A stretch of DNA of 22,336 nt from an uncultured Collinsella sp. (lineage in GTDB: Bacteria; Actinomycetota; Coriobacteriia; Coriobacteriales; Coriobacteriaceae): the NCBI GenBank assembly GCA_934646965.1, contig CAKUEZ010000028.1, forward strand, positions 1 through 22,336. Reading direction: 5' to 3'. The translations under genes were made by a program, and so were the position numbers. Below, piece by piece: positions 6,987-14,204 of the stretch (its first letter is position 1; each line of letters begins with the position of its first letter). Under the pieces are notes generated by a model that was given only the letters and a program-made list of their open reading frames with translations, was not told the origin of the DNA and ran no database searches.

Positions 6987-7838
6987 ATGTTCTGTCAAAA
7001 ATGCGGACAGCAAGTTCCCGATGGGTCGACGTTTTGCACGCATTGCGGTGCCTCGCTAGCGGGCGGTTCCGCGCCGACGCCCGCGGGCGCTGCTTCGACT
7101 TCTGCGCCCACGACCGGCCCGGGCCTGACCCAGTCGATGCCGCCGGTCGCGCCTGCGCCTCAAAAGCCAAAGAGCAAAGCTCCGATCGTTATTGCTGTAG
7201 CGTGTGCCGCCGTGGTGCTTATTGGCGGCGGCACGGCGTTTGCACTCACGATGCTTAACGGCTCGAAGAGCTCCGACACGCAGATTTCGGTGATCGATAC
7301 CGGGTCTTCGGACGAGAAAGATTCTTCTGCCAAGAAGAAGAGCGACAAGTCCAAGTCCGAGGAATCTTCGTCGTCGGATGACGAGGCCGTCCCCGAGGAC
7401 GAATCGGCATACTACGGCTCGGGCGATTCGGACGATTACCTGACCGACGTGCATACGTACGCGAACGACATGCATCCTTATAGCATGTCGATTCCCAATC
7501 GCTTTGAGATGGAAGATACTCCCAGCGGCAGTGGCACCAGGTATAAGGACCCAGAGACGGGTTTTGTGATCAGCCTGTTTGGCTTCGCTAACGTCAACGA
7601 CGAAACCGTGGGTGAGGTGTTTGCCCACGAAAACGCCTCGGGCAAGACTGACCTTTATACTGCGACGGACGACGACTGGTATGTGATCTCGTGGCGCGAG
7701 GGCGATACGATCATTTACGAAAAGACGATTGTCGCAGATTCGACAATTGCCACGGCGCACCTGGAGTACTCGACCGCGAACCGCAATATGGGATCGAAGA
7801 TTATCGACACGCTGCTGCCGACGTTCCAGGTGGACTAG
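6987..7838 (+). CDS. Zinc-ribbon membrane protein with extracytoplasmic domain
   Basis: The 283-residue product begins with a short zinc ribbon (C3-x2-C6 and C17-x2-C20, MFCQKCGQQVPDGSTFCTHC). This is followed by a Pro/Ala/Thr-rich linker (25-62), one transmembrane segment (about 66-90, PIVIAVACAAVVLIGGGTAF), a highly charged Ser/Asp/Glu/Lys linker (100-150) and a C-terminal domain (about 155-283). The layout implies a cytosolic zinc ribbon and an outside domain, as in many Gram-positive zinc_ribbon_2 proteins. The C-terminal domain contains HPYSMSIPNRFEMED and RYKDPETGFVISLFGF, loosely like other bacterial surface stress or host-interaction proteins, but no function is assigned. AAAGG lies about 8 nt upstream of the ATG. 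It is transcribed alone, divergently from the lipoproteins. Confidence 0.75.
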   Translation: MFCQKCGQQVPDGSTFCTHCGASLAGGSAPTPAGAASTSAPTTGPGLTQSMPPVAPAPQKPKSKAPIVIAVACAAVVLIGGGTAFALTMLNGSKSSDTQISVIDTGSSDEKDSSAKKKSDKSKSEESSSSDDEAVPEDESAYYGSGDSDDYLTDVHTYANDMHPYSMSIPNRFEMEDTPSGSGTRYKDPETGFVISLFGFANVNDETVGEVFAHENASGKTDLYTATDDDWYVISWREGDTIIYEKTIVADSTIATAHLEYSTANRNMGSKIIDTLLPTFQVD

Positions 7839-7886
7839 GCGCCCGTACCTATAGCCGGCAATCGGAAACGCCGATAGCCAGAGCTC

Positions 7887-7915
7887 CTGACAGCCTTTGT
7901 CTTATGGGTTAGACT
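7887..7915 (+). promoter_or_regulatory. Candidate promoter of fchA-folD
   Basis: CTGACA (7887-7892) and TAGACT (7910-7915) are separated by exactly 17 bp and lie 111 bp ahead of the fchA start. TAGACT is a -10 form common in actinobacteria. The predicted start site (about 7922) is upstream of the hairpin at 7936, which would then be in the leader. Confidence 0.5.
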
Positions 7916-7935
7916 GGGCATCGATAAAACCGATG

Positions 7936-7975
7936 AATGGGACAACCGCTTCCTGGCGTCGTTGTCCCATTTTAT
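7936..7975 (+). terminator. Terminator-like hairpin between the zinc-ribbon gene and fchA
   Basis: A perfect 11-bp stem (AATGGGACAAC at 7936-7946, GTTGTCCCATT at 7961-7971, 14-nt loop) is followed by a T-rich run (TTTTATT counted from the stem's last bases). It can terminate the upstream gene. If the promoter at 7887 is real, it is also a possible attenuator in the fchA leader. Confidence 0.65.
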
Positions 7976-8025
7976 TCCGGCGTGCGGCGCCCGTGGTTGC
8001 CGACGTGCCAGGCAGGGGTGTTTCG

Positions 8026-8658
8026 ATGAGCCAAGAGATGATGGATAAAACCTGTCGCGGTTTTGCCGAGGCGCTGGCCGCGCGCGAACCCGTTCCGGGT
8101 GGCGGTAGCGCGAGCGCATTCGTGGGCGCGCTGGGCGCCTCGCTGTGCGGGATGGTTGCCCGCTATGGTGCGACGAATCCCGCCCTTGCCGATCGTGCGG
8201 ACGACTTGACGCGCGCGTTTGCCCAGGCGGATGAATTGGCTCAGGAGCTTGTCGACTTGGTTGCCGAGGATGTTCGAGCCTATGGGCAGGTGTCCGCTGC
8301 GTACGGTATTCCGCGCGAGGACCCGGCTCGAGCGACCGCGATTCAGGATGCGCTGCATGTGGCCGCCATGCCGCCGTACCGCATCATGGATGCCTGCGGC
8401 CGTGCGCTGGCATTGCTCGAGGACATGGCCGATAAGGGTTCGCGCCAGCTGCTGTCCGATGTGGCGTGCGGTGCCGTCTTTTGCCGCGCCGCCATGCAGG
8501 GTGCGAGCTTGACGCTCTTTGCGAACACCACGTCCATGAAGGATCGCGCTCGTGCCGAGGAGCTCGAGGCCGCATGTGACGAGTTGCTCGATACGTGGCT
8601 ACCGCGCGCCGATGCGCTGGCACGCCGCGCCGCCGACGCTGCAAGGAAGAGGGGATAG
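8026..8658 (+). CDS. fchA: Methenyltetrahydrofolate cyclohydrolase (FchA, cyclodeaminase fold)
   Basis: This 210-residue protein belongs to the formiminotransferase-cyclodeaminase family and matches the stand-alone FchA size. The diagnostic glycine-rich motif PVPGGGSASAFVGALGAS starts near residue 24, followed by the MVARY helix, and the fold is all-helical as expected. Stand-alone members next to folD interconvert 5,10-methenyl- and 10-formyl-tetrahydrofolate in the cytosol. The alternative activity, formimino-THF cyclodeaminase, is less likely because no histidine-degradation gene is nearby. The start at 8026 has AGGGG about 9 nt upstream; ATGs at 8038 and 8041 are alternatives. It ends 2 bp before folD, so the two are almost certainly co-transcribed and translationally coupled. 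It probably supplies the cyclohydrolase step that the neighbouring FolD appears to lack. Confidence 0.88.
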   Translation: MSQEMMDKTCRGFAEALAAREPVPGGGSASAFVGALGASLCGMVARYGATNPALADRADDLTRAFAQADELAQELVDLVAEDVRAYGQVSAAYGIPREDPARATAIQDALHVAAMPPYRIMDACGRALALLEDMADKGSRQLLSDVACGAVFCRAAMQGASLTLFANTTSMKDRARAEELEAACDELLDTWLPRADALARRAADAARKRG

Positions 8659-8660
8659 CC

Positions 8661-9515
8661 ATGGCCGAACTGCTAAAGGGTGCTCCCGTCGCCCGAGCTT
8701 TGACTGAGGAGCTTGCCTCTCGCTGCGCTGCGCTGCGCGAGTGCGGCGTTGTTCCGACGTTGGCTATCGTTCGTGTGGGCGAGCGCGAGGACGACCTATC
8801 CTACGAGCGTGGCGCCCTTAAACGCTGCGAAAAGGTGGGCATCGAAGCTCGCCGCGTGTTGCTTCCTGCCGATGTTTCGCAGGACGAGCCGTTGGCGGCG
8901 ATCGAGGACATCAATGCCGATTCGGCTGTTCATGGTTGCCTGCTGTTCCGTCCGCTGCCCGCCGGTCTTGACGAAGGCGCCGTTGCTGCGGCGCTTGATC
9001 CCGCCAAGGACGTTGACTCCATGACGCCGGCTTCGCTGCTTACCGCGCTTTCGGGTCGCGGCGAGGGTTTTGCCCCCTGTACGGCCGAAGCCGTTCTGGC
9101 GATTCTGGATCACTACGGTGTTGAACTGGACGGTGCCAAGGTTGCCGTTGTCGGTCGCTCGCTGGTGATTGGCCGTCCTGTTGCCGCCATGCTTACGGCA
9201 CGCAATGCTACGGTGACGACATGCCACACGCACACGCGCGACCTTGCTGCCGAATGCCGTGCCGCCGATATTGTGGTTGCCGCGGTTGGACGCGCACGCA
9301 CGATTGGCGCGGATGCGGTTCGCGAGGGCCAGACGGTCATCGACGTTGGCATTAACTGGGACGAGGCGGCCGGCAAGTTGGTCGGCGACGTCGATTTTGA
9401 TGCCGCGGAGCCGATTGTTGGCGCAATCACGCCTGTGCCGGGTGGCGTGGGCGCCGTGACGACGGCGATTCTCGCCAAGCACGTGATTGAGGCGGCCGAA
9501 CGCACGGCAAAATAG
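8661..9515 (+). CDS. folD: Methylenetetrahydrofolate dehydrogenase, FolD family, lacking cyclohydrolase residues
   Basis: The 284-residue protein is a full-length FolD. It has the N-terminal catalytic domain (1-120) with the HG-x-L and KDVD motifs, and the C-terminal nucleotide-binding domain with VAVVGRSLVIGRPVAAML (about 157-174), ATVTTCHTHT and the terminal ITPVPGGVGAVTTAIL. It oxidises 5,10-methylene-THF to 5,10-methenyl-THF using NAD(P)+. In the catalytic loop the family pattern Y-x3-K-x-K-x-C-x3-G-I reads YERGALKRCEKVGI. Y48 is kept but the catalytic lysine (K56 of the human enzyme, K54 of E. coli) is A52. The LVQLPLP motif reads LLFRPLP, so the partner glutamine (human Q100) is F96. 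D119 of KDVD remains. Loss of that Lys/Gln pair is known to abolish cyclohydrolase but not dehydrogenase activity, fitting the adjacent fchA. The start has AAGAGGGG upstream. Confidence 0.93.
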   Translation: MAELLKGAPVARALTEELASRCAALRECGVVPTLAIVRVGEREDDLSYERGALKRCEKVGIEARRVLLPADVSQDEPLAAIEDINADSAVHGCLLFRPLPAGLDEGAVAAALDPAKDVDSMTPASLLTALSGRGEGFAPCTAEAVLAILDHYGVELDGAKVAVVGRSLVIGRPVAAMLTARNATVTTCHTHTRDLAAECRAADIVVAAVGRARTIGADAVREGQTVIDVGINWDEAAGKLVGDVDFDAAEPIVGAITPVPGGVGAVTTAILAKHVIEAAERTAK

Positions 9516-9558
9516 GCGTTCCGCGGCTATTTAGGGGGTTGGTTAGATACCCCGTGGT

Positions 9559-9778
9559 CAAAAAATGCCAAATATGAGTACTGTTGCCTTGTTGGTTACA
9601 TATTTTTGAGATTGATTTAACTCCCTAATGATATTAAATATCGTTAGGGAGTCTCTTTTATTGGACCTTTGGGGAATTACTTTACTCAATTTTTGGACAA
9701 ATGTGGATTTCTATCGTCCAGGACAGTGAGATTTGCTGCTACTAAATTGGTGACAGTACTCATATTTGGCATTTTTTG
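9559..9778. repeat. AT-rich 220-bp element with perfect 26-bp terminal inverted repeats
   Basis: The 26 bases at 9559-9584 (beginning CAAAAAATGCCAAATATGAG) are the exact reverse complement of 9753-9778. A less exact extension continues outward into CCCC...GGGG. The 168-bp interior is AT-rich, unlike both neighbouring genes, and contains the palindromic terminator at 9620-9652. No coding sequence is credible and no clear target-site duplication is seen. It occupies most of the 355-bp gap between folD and the dipeptidase gene. Candidate identities are a non-autonomous MITE-like element or an invertible segment. Confidence 0.75.
9620..9662 (+). terminator. Strong palindromic terminator after folD
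   Basis: A 16-bp arm (ACTCCCTAATGATATT at 9620-9635) and its partner (9637-9652) pair throughout with one T-G wobble around a single central A, so in RNA the apical pairs open into a small loop. It is followed by CTCTTTTATT. It lies 104 bp after the folD stop, inside the inverted-repeat element. Confidence 0.8.
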
Positions 9779-9804
9779 CACACAGGGGCTGCTGGAGTCG
9801 CGGT

Positions 9805-9834
9805 TTCGCCCTTTTTGCGCCGAAGCGATACACT
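9805..9834 (+). promoter_or_regulatory. Candidate promoter of the C69 dipeptidase gene
   Basis: TACACT (9829-9834) is a fair -10, with TTCGCC (9805-9810) 18 bp upstream as a weak -35. It lies outside the inverted-repeat element and 37 bp before the start codon. Confidence 0.4.
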
Positions 9835-9870
9835 GTTACCGTTTGATTTCTTCGCTCGAGGAGGATGCGC

Positions 9871-11394
9871 ATGCCGTGCACAACGATTTTGGTTGGTAAG
9901 AACGCGAGCTATGACGGGTCGACGCTGGTTGCCCGCAACGAGGACTCGTCCAACGGGGTGTTTGAGCCCAAGCGTATGCGCGTGGTGCATCCCGACGAGC
10001 AGCCGCGCGTCTACACGAGCGTCCTGAGTCACCTGACCGTTGAACTGCCCGATAACCCCATGCGCTACACGAGCGTCCCCGATGTTGTTCCGGGCCACGG
10101 CATCTGGGCCGAGGCCGGTTTCAACGAGCTCAATGTGGGCATGTCCGCAACCGAGACGCTCACCACCAACGAGCGCGTCCGCGGCGCCGATCCGCTCGTG
10201 GACTATGTGCCCGCCAAGGGCAACGAGGGCGAGGACGGCTACGTCCCGGCGCAGCCCGGCGGCCTGGGCGAAGAGGACATGGTGACCCTGGTGCTGCCGT
10301 ACGCCAAGTCTGCCCGCGACGGCGTGCGTATCCTGGGCGATCTGCTCGAGCGCTACGGCACCTACGAGAACAACGGCATCGCCTTTAGCGACGTGGACGA
10401 GATCTGGTGGCTCGAGACCATCGGCGGTCATCGCTGGATCGCCAAGCGCGTGCCCGATGACGCCTATGTGACCATGCCCAATCAGCTGGGCATCGACAGC
10501 TTTGACCTGGACGACGCCGAGGGCGCCCAGACCGACCACATGTGCTCCGCCGACCTGCGCGCCTGGATGGCCGAGTGGCATCTGGACCTGACGTTGGGCG
10601 TCGAGGGCGACGGCCCCGCTGCGGTCTTTAACCCGCGCGAGGCCTTTGGTTCGCACAGCGATAGCGACCATGTCTACAACACGCCGCGCGCCTGGTACAT
10701 GCAGCGCTGCCTCAACCCCAGCGACGTGTGGGATGGTCCCGACGCCGACTACACGCCCGAGAGCGACGATATCCCCTGGAGCCGCGTGCCCGAGCGCAAA
10801 GTGACCATCGAGGACATCAAGTACGTGCTCTCGAGCCATTATCAGGGCACGGAGTACGACTGCTATGGCAGCAAGGGCACGCCTGCCACGCGCGGCGCCT
10901 ATCGTCCCATCGGTATCAACCGCAACAGCCAGCTCGCCGTGCTGCAGCTGCGCCCCTATGCGAAGCCGGCATACCGCGCCGTGCAGTGGATGGCGTTTGG
11001 CTCCAACTCGTTTAACGCGCTGGTTCCGCTGTACGCCAACGTCGAAACCATGCCCGAGTACTGCGCCGACACGCAGGCTCGTGTGACGTCCGAGAACTTC
11101 TACTGGGCCAACCGCCTGATCGGTGCGCTCGCCGACGTCCGCTTCCATGAGTGCGGCCGCGCCGTGGAGGACTACCAGGAGAAGGTTGGCGGCATGGGCC
11201 ACAAACAGATCCATGACGTCGACGCTGCCGTAGCCGCGCTGCCCGAGGCCGAGGTGCCCGCCGAGCTTGCGCGCGCCAACGAGGAGTTTGCCGAGCGCGT
11301 ACGTGTGGAGACCGATGCCCTGCTGGGCAAGGTGCTCTACACCACGAGCTGCGCCATGAAGAACTCCTTCGCGATGAACGACAACGTCAGGTAG
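9871..11394 (+). CDS. C69-family dipeptidase
   Basis: The 507-residue product is a peptidase family C69/U34 (N-terminal nucleophile) dipeptidase, cleaving a broad range of dipeptides in the cytosol. C3 in MPCTTILVGKNASYDGSTLV is the expected nucleophile exposed at or near the N-terminus. It is followed by the family's ARNEDSSNGVFEPKR segment and by NELNVGMSATET (about 92-103). Length fits the family (about 470-540), and no signal peptide is visible. The ATG at 9871 is preferred over the in-frame ATG at 9865. AGGAGG ends directly at 9864, leaving no spacing for the latter but 6 nt for the former, which also keeps Cys near residue 2-3. It likely supports amino-acid fermentation or peptide salvage. 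No terminator is evident after it. Confidence 0.9.
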   Translation: MPCTTILVGKNASYDGSTLVARNEDSSNGVFEPKRMRVVHPDEQPRVYTSVLSHLTVELPDNPMRYTSVPDVVPGHGIWAEAGFNELNVGMSATETLTTNERVRGADPLVDYVPAKGNEGEDGYVPAQPGGLGEEDMVTLVLPYAKSARDGVRILGDLLERYGTYENNGIAFSDVDEIWWLETIGGHRWIAKRVPDDAYVTMPNQLGIDSFDLDDAEGAQTDHMCSADLRAWMAEWHLDLTLGVEGDGPAAVFNPREAFGSHSDSDHVYNTPRAWYMQRCLNPSDVWDGPDADYTPESDDIPWSRVPERKVTIEDIKYVLSSHYQGTEYDCYGSKGTPATRGAYRPIGINRNSQLAVLQLRPYAKPAYRAVQWMAFGSNSFNALVPLYANVETMPEYCADTQARVTSENFYWANRLIGALADVRFHECGRAVEDYQEKVGGMGHKQIHDVDAAVAALPEAEVPAELARANEEFAERVRVETDALLGKVLYTTSCAMKNSFAMNDNVR

Positions 11395-11428
11395 GGATTT
11401 CCCATCGGTCGAATGGCGCTAAAACGCT

Positions 11429-11458
11429 TTGTCGCTTTCGCTCAATCTTGGGTACAAG
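11429..11458 (+). promoter_or_regulatory. Candidate promoter of the phasin-like/ABC1-kinase operon
   Basis: TTGTCG (11429-11434) and TACAAG (11453-11458) are 18 bp apart and lie 36 bp before the start of the phasin-like gene. Confidence 0.4.
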
Positions 11459-11493
11459 AACGCCAATGCAGTTGTTTGTGATTGGAGACAACC

Positions 11494-11910
11494 ATGGTTA
11501 TGAAACTCGATCAGCTTGTTAACGGCGCCATCAACGTTGGCTTTGGCGCTGCCGCCGTTGCCGTCGAGGGCGGCAAGAAGGTCCTCGACGACCTCAACAC
11601 CAAGGGCGAGCAGGTCCGCAAGGATACCGCCACCCCCGATATCGCCCGCAGCGTGTCCGACATGTTCGAGCAGGCTGGCGGTACCATCTCCGACCTCACC
11701 GAGCGCCTAGGCATGCAGGGCGAGACCGCGGCCCAGCGTGTACTTGACGAGCTCATCCTTGCCCGCGTCCGCGTTATGACCGCCCCCGAGCGCACGGCCT
11801 TCCTGGCTCACGTGCGCGACATCGTCGATTCGGTCGAGGACAACGTGACCTCGGTGCCCGTCGAGTCCGTTGAGCCCGACGATGCAGAGGATGCCGAAGA
11901 GGCCGAGTAG
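11494..11910 (+). CDS. Phasin-family-like coiled-coil protein
   Basis: The 138-residue protein has an N-terminal amphipathic/hydrophobic stretch (LVNGAINVGFGAAAVAVEGG, about 7-26). A long helical region rich in Asp/Glu/Arg/Lys follows (27-110), ending in a very acidic tail (EPDDAEDAEEAE). This resembles the PhaF/PhaI-type phasin family, usually lipid- or polyhydroxyalkanoate-granule-associated, but also found in bacteria without such granules next to ABC1 kinases. No polyhydroxyalkanoate synthase is in this window, so a granule role should not be assumed. The ATG at 11494 is chosen because GGAG lies 6 nt upstream; TTG at 11482 and ATG at 11500 are alternatives. It stops 8 bp before the kinase gene, so the two form an operon and may act together at the membrane. 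Confidence 0.7.
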   Translation: MVMKLDQLVNGAINVGFGAAAVAVEGGKKVLDDLNTKGEQVRKDTATPDIARSVSDMFEQAGGTISDLTERLGMQGETAAQRVLDELILARVRVMTAPERTAFLAHVRDIVDSVEDNVTSVPVESVEPDDAEDAEEAE

Positions 11911-11918
11911 CAGCGCAG

Positions 11919-13682
11919 ATGGCAGATTCCACCACCGATTACAACAATCAAGATCCCTTGTGTGACGAGGCGGCGGTTATCGACGAGGTCGAAGCCGCCG
12001 TCTCGGGCGCTCGCAAGAAGCCGCGTGCCGTCGATATGGTGCCCGAAGAGCCCGACGCCATGGCGCCGTGTGATGAGTACCAGCTCACGCCGGCCGGCCG
12101 TCGCGAACGCATCGGGCAGATTATCCGGTTGGTCAAAAAGTACCGCGTGTGGGATAACCTCACACCGGTTCGCCTGCGCCGCCTGCTCGAGGAGCTCGGC
12201 CCCATGTTCGTCAAGATGGGGCAGATTCTGGCCAACCGGTCCGAGATTCTGCCGCAGCGCTTTTGCGACGAGCTGCGCCGTCTGCGCTCCGACGTGGAGC
12301 CGGTGCCGTACGAGGTGGTGCTTCGCTGCCTAGAGGAGGAATACGGCCTGCGTCTGGGGGAGATGTTCGACGCGATCGATCCCAACCCGCTTGGCAGTGC
12401 CTCGCTCGCGCAGGTGCATCGTGCTCGCCTGGTGACGGGCGAGGACGTGGCCGTCAAGGTGCAGCGCCCCGGTGCGCAGCAGGTCATGGCCCAGGACATC
12501 GACATCATTCGCTCGGTGGTGCGCATCGTTTCCAAGTTCGTCAACACCGATCAGTTCGTTGACTTGCACGGCGTGGTCGAGGAGCTGTGGACCTCGTTTC
12601 GCGAGGAGACCAACTTTTTGGCCGAGGCCAAAAACCTCAACGACTTTTACGAGTTCCATAAAAGCGTGCGCGGCGTGTCGTGCCCCAAGTCCTACTTGGA
12701 TCTGTGCACCGAGCACGTCGTGGTCATGGATTATATCGAGGGCATCTCGATTGCCGACCCCGAGCGCCTCGTGGCCGAGGGCTACGATCTGGAGAAGATT
12801 GGCTCGACCATCGTCGAGGACTACTCGACGCAAGTGCTCGACGACGGCTTTTTCCATGCCGATCCGCATGCGGGAAACATCATCCTCAAGGACGGCATCG
12901 TCTACTTTATCGACCTGGGCATGGTTGGGCGCATGTCGAGCCACGACCGCGGTATCGTCAAGGACATGATTTTTGCCGTGGCCGAGGGTGACGTGCCCAA
13001 GCTTAAAGACTCGCTCATGCGCTTTGCCGTGACGCGTGGCGATTCGGCCGAGCTCGATCATTCGGCGTTTTTGTCCGACCTAGACTTTATCGTGGCCGAC
13101 TTTGCGGGCCTCAACCTTAAAGATCTGGATATCGGCGAGTTTTTGACCTCGCTCGTGAACCTGGCGCGCAAGAACGACGTTGAGCTGCCGAGCGTGGTGA
13201 CGATGTTCGCGCGCGGTATGGTGACGCTCGAGGGCTTGCTGACCGAGTATATGCCCAACGTCAACATGATCCAGATCATCCAGACGCACATCAAAAACGA
13301 GAAGAGCACCTATGCGCGCGTGCGCGAGATGGGTCGCGACTTTGCCGCAAGCAGCTATCGCGCGGCCAAGGGCTCGCTCGAGGCGGCTGAGTATCTGGGG
13401 CTGGCGTCGCGCATGCTCACGCGCGGGCAGCTTAAGTTGAATCTGCAGCTCATGAGTAGTGACAAGGCACTGCGCCAGATAGGCGGCATCGTCGACCGCA
13501 TGTCGATGGCCATCGTTATCGCCGGCCTGTTTATCGGTTCGTCGGTGGTCTACTACGCGCGCATCGAGCCGGTTGTGTTCGGTATTCCGATCATCGGCCT
13601 TTTTGGCTACGTGAGCGCGCTGGTGCTGGCGCTGATGCTGGGTCGCGAGATCTGGCGCAACAGCCACGGCGGCAAGCGGTAG
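11919..13682 (+). CDS. ABC1/UbiB (AarF-type) atypical kinase-like protein
   Basis: The 587-residue product belongs to the ABC1/ADCK/UbiB family of membrane-associated atypical kinases or ATPases. The hallmarks are present: the KxGQ motif in FVKMGQILANRSEILP (K99), the Ala-rich loop GSASLAQVHRA (159-169), the ATP-site lysine in VAVKVQRPG (K180), the catalytic HADPHAGN (H313, D315, N320) and a DLG metal motif (D332) in place of DFG. Two C-terminal transmembrane helices (about 530-549 and 553-577) anchor it. The N-terminal 60 residues are acidic and low in conservation. Family members support ubiquinone synthesis in Proteobacteria. Here the partner is probably another lipid or quinone process, unknown from this sequence. 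The ribosome site is weak (spacing 8 bp from the upstream stop), suggesting translational coupling. Confidence 0.9.
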   Translation: MADSTTDYNNQDPLCDEAAVIDEVEAAVSGARKKPRAVDMVPEEPDAMAPCDEYQLTPAGRRERIGQIIRLVKKYRVWDNLTPVRLRRLLEELGPMFVKMGQILANRSEILPQRFCDELRRLRSDVEPVPYEVVLRCLEEEYGLRLGEMFDAIDPNPLGSASLAQVHRARLVTGEDVAVKVQRPGAQQVMAQDIDIIRSVVRIVSKFVNTDQFVDLHGVVEELWTSFREETNFLAEAKNLNDFYEFHKSVRGVSCPKSYLDLCTEHVVVMDYIEGISIADPERLVAEGYDLEKIGSTIVEDYSTQVLDDGFFHADPHAGNIILKDGIVYFIDLGMVGRMSSHDRGIVKDMIFAVAEGDVPKLKDSLMRFAVTRGDSAELDHSAFLSDLDFIVADFAGLNLKDLDIGEFLTSLVNLARKNDVELPSVVTMFARGMVTLEGLLTEYMPNVNMIQIIQTHIKNEKSTYARVREMGRDFAASSYRAAKGSLEAAEYLGLASRMLTRGQLKLNLQLMSSDKALRQIGGIVDRMSMAIVIAGLFIGSSVVYYARIEPVVFGIPIIGLFGYVSALVLALMLGREIWRNSHGGKR

Positions 13683-13713
13683 TGATCCCCCGGGGACGGA
13701 GGAAAACGGATCA
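13683..13713. repeat. Short inverted repeat after the kinase gene
   Basis: TGATCC (13683-13688) and GGATCA (13708-13713) flank a GC-rich loop starting CCCCGGGG and are followed by TTTCG. It begins at the base after the kinase stop codon. It could be a weak terminator or an intergenic palindromic repeat; the stem is only 6 bp. Confidence 0.35.
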
Positions 13714-13750
13714 TTTCGCCTTGCGTCGCGCCGGCGTGGGCTGGTCCGAA

Positions 13751-13904
13751 CAAAACTATGCCGGTTTACGGGGCTGGAGCGTCGAACCTCGACCATGTCG
13801 AAATCCGCGCTTTTAAAACCGCAGGTAGATGAGTCGTAGGTTTTCGAAAATAGCGGGTATGGTTGCGAAGTAGCGAATCAGCGCCGTAATCCGGCATAGT
13901 TTTG
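13751..13904. repeat. 154-bp intergenic element with near-perfect 26-bp inverted ends
   Basis: Positions 13751-13776 (CAAAACTATGCCGG then TTTACGGGGCTG) match the reverse complement of 13879-13904 at 24 of 26 bases. Weaker inverted similarity continues inside (ACCAT and CCGC...TTTT...AAAACC blocks on both sides). No coding sequence is credible. The form fits a palindromic intergenic repeat or MITE-like element lying between the kinase gene and the cobalamin operon. Confidence 0.65.
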
Positions 13905-13919
13905 AACCGAACTGTTTGT

Positions 13920-13995
13920 AAAGGCCCGACAGCGTCCTTTTCTATCGCAAACCATAGCTTTTACCTTGGGCTTCGCCTGTGTGCGGGGCCTTTTT
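13920..13995 (+). terminator. Long-stem terminator ahead of the cobalamin riboswitch
   Basis: AAAGGCCC (13920-13927) pairs with GGGCCTTT (13986-13993), with further pairing inside (ACAG with CTGT), and the 3' arm runs into TTTTT. It probably insulates the riboswitch operon from upstream transcription. The large internal loop makes it less certain than a compact hairpin. Confidence 0.5.
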
Positions 13996-14022
13996 GCGTG
14001 CTACCATGTTGACGGTAATAAT
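13994..14022 (+). promoter_or_regulatory. Candidate promoter of the cobalamin-riboswitch operon
   Basis: TTGCGT (13994-13999) and AATAAT (14017-14022, within TAATAAT) are 17 bp apart. Predicted initiation near 14029 is immediately before the first riboswitch helix at 14032. Confidence 0.55.
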
Positions 14023-14031
14023 CGATGGCCT

Positions 14032-14204
14032 AGATGGTGGTGCGGAGACGCACGAATGCGCGGTTTTCCTGCGCGTTTGGGAGAATCGGGGTGCAAATCC
14101 CCGGCTGTTCCAGTAACCGTAATTCCTCTTGGCCCGGGATGTTCGCATCGCAGATCGGACGATGCGCCCGGGTCGTTAAGGTTAAGTCGGATCGCCTCCC
14201 ATCT
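14032..14204 (+). promoter_or_regulatory. Cobalamin (B12) riboswitch
   Basis: The core matches the cobalamin riboswitch consensus. GGGAGAATC (14079-14087) is followed by GGGGTGCAAATCCCC (14088-14102) and GGCTGTTCCAGTAACCGTAA (14103-14122), equivalent to the conserved GGGAA-GGTG-AA-CC-GC-CCC-AACTGTAA series. A B12-box-like AAGTCGGATCGCC lies at 14184-14196. Closing helix P1 is AGATGG (14032-14037) with CCATCT (14199-14204). A 5-bp hairpin (GTGCG-GAGA-CGCAC) occupies the P2/P3 region and a long CCCGGG/GCATCG hairpin the 3' half. No intrinsic terminator follows before the gene, so control is probably of translation. Binding of adenosyl- or aquocobalamin would normally lower expression of the genes downstream. 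Confidence 0.85.

Noticed and set aside
9669..9899. A 76-residue open frame across the AT-rich element
   Set aside because: It has no ribosome site, spans the inverted repeat and runs into the dipeptidase start region; it looks like chance in AT-rich DNA.
9760..11214. Long open frames antisense to the dipeptidase and other GC-rich genes
   Set aside because: They mirror codon bias of the genuine plus-strand genes, lack ribosome sites and encode no recognisable motifs.
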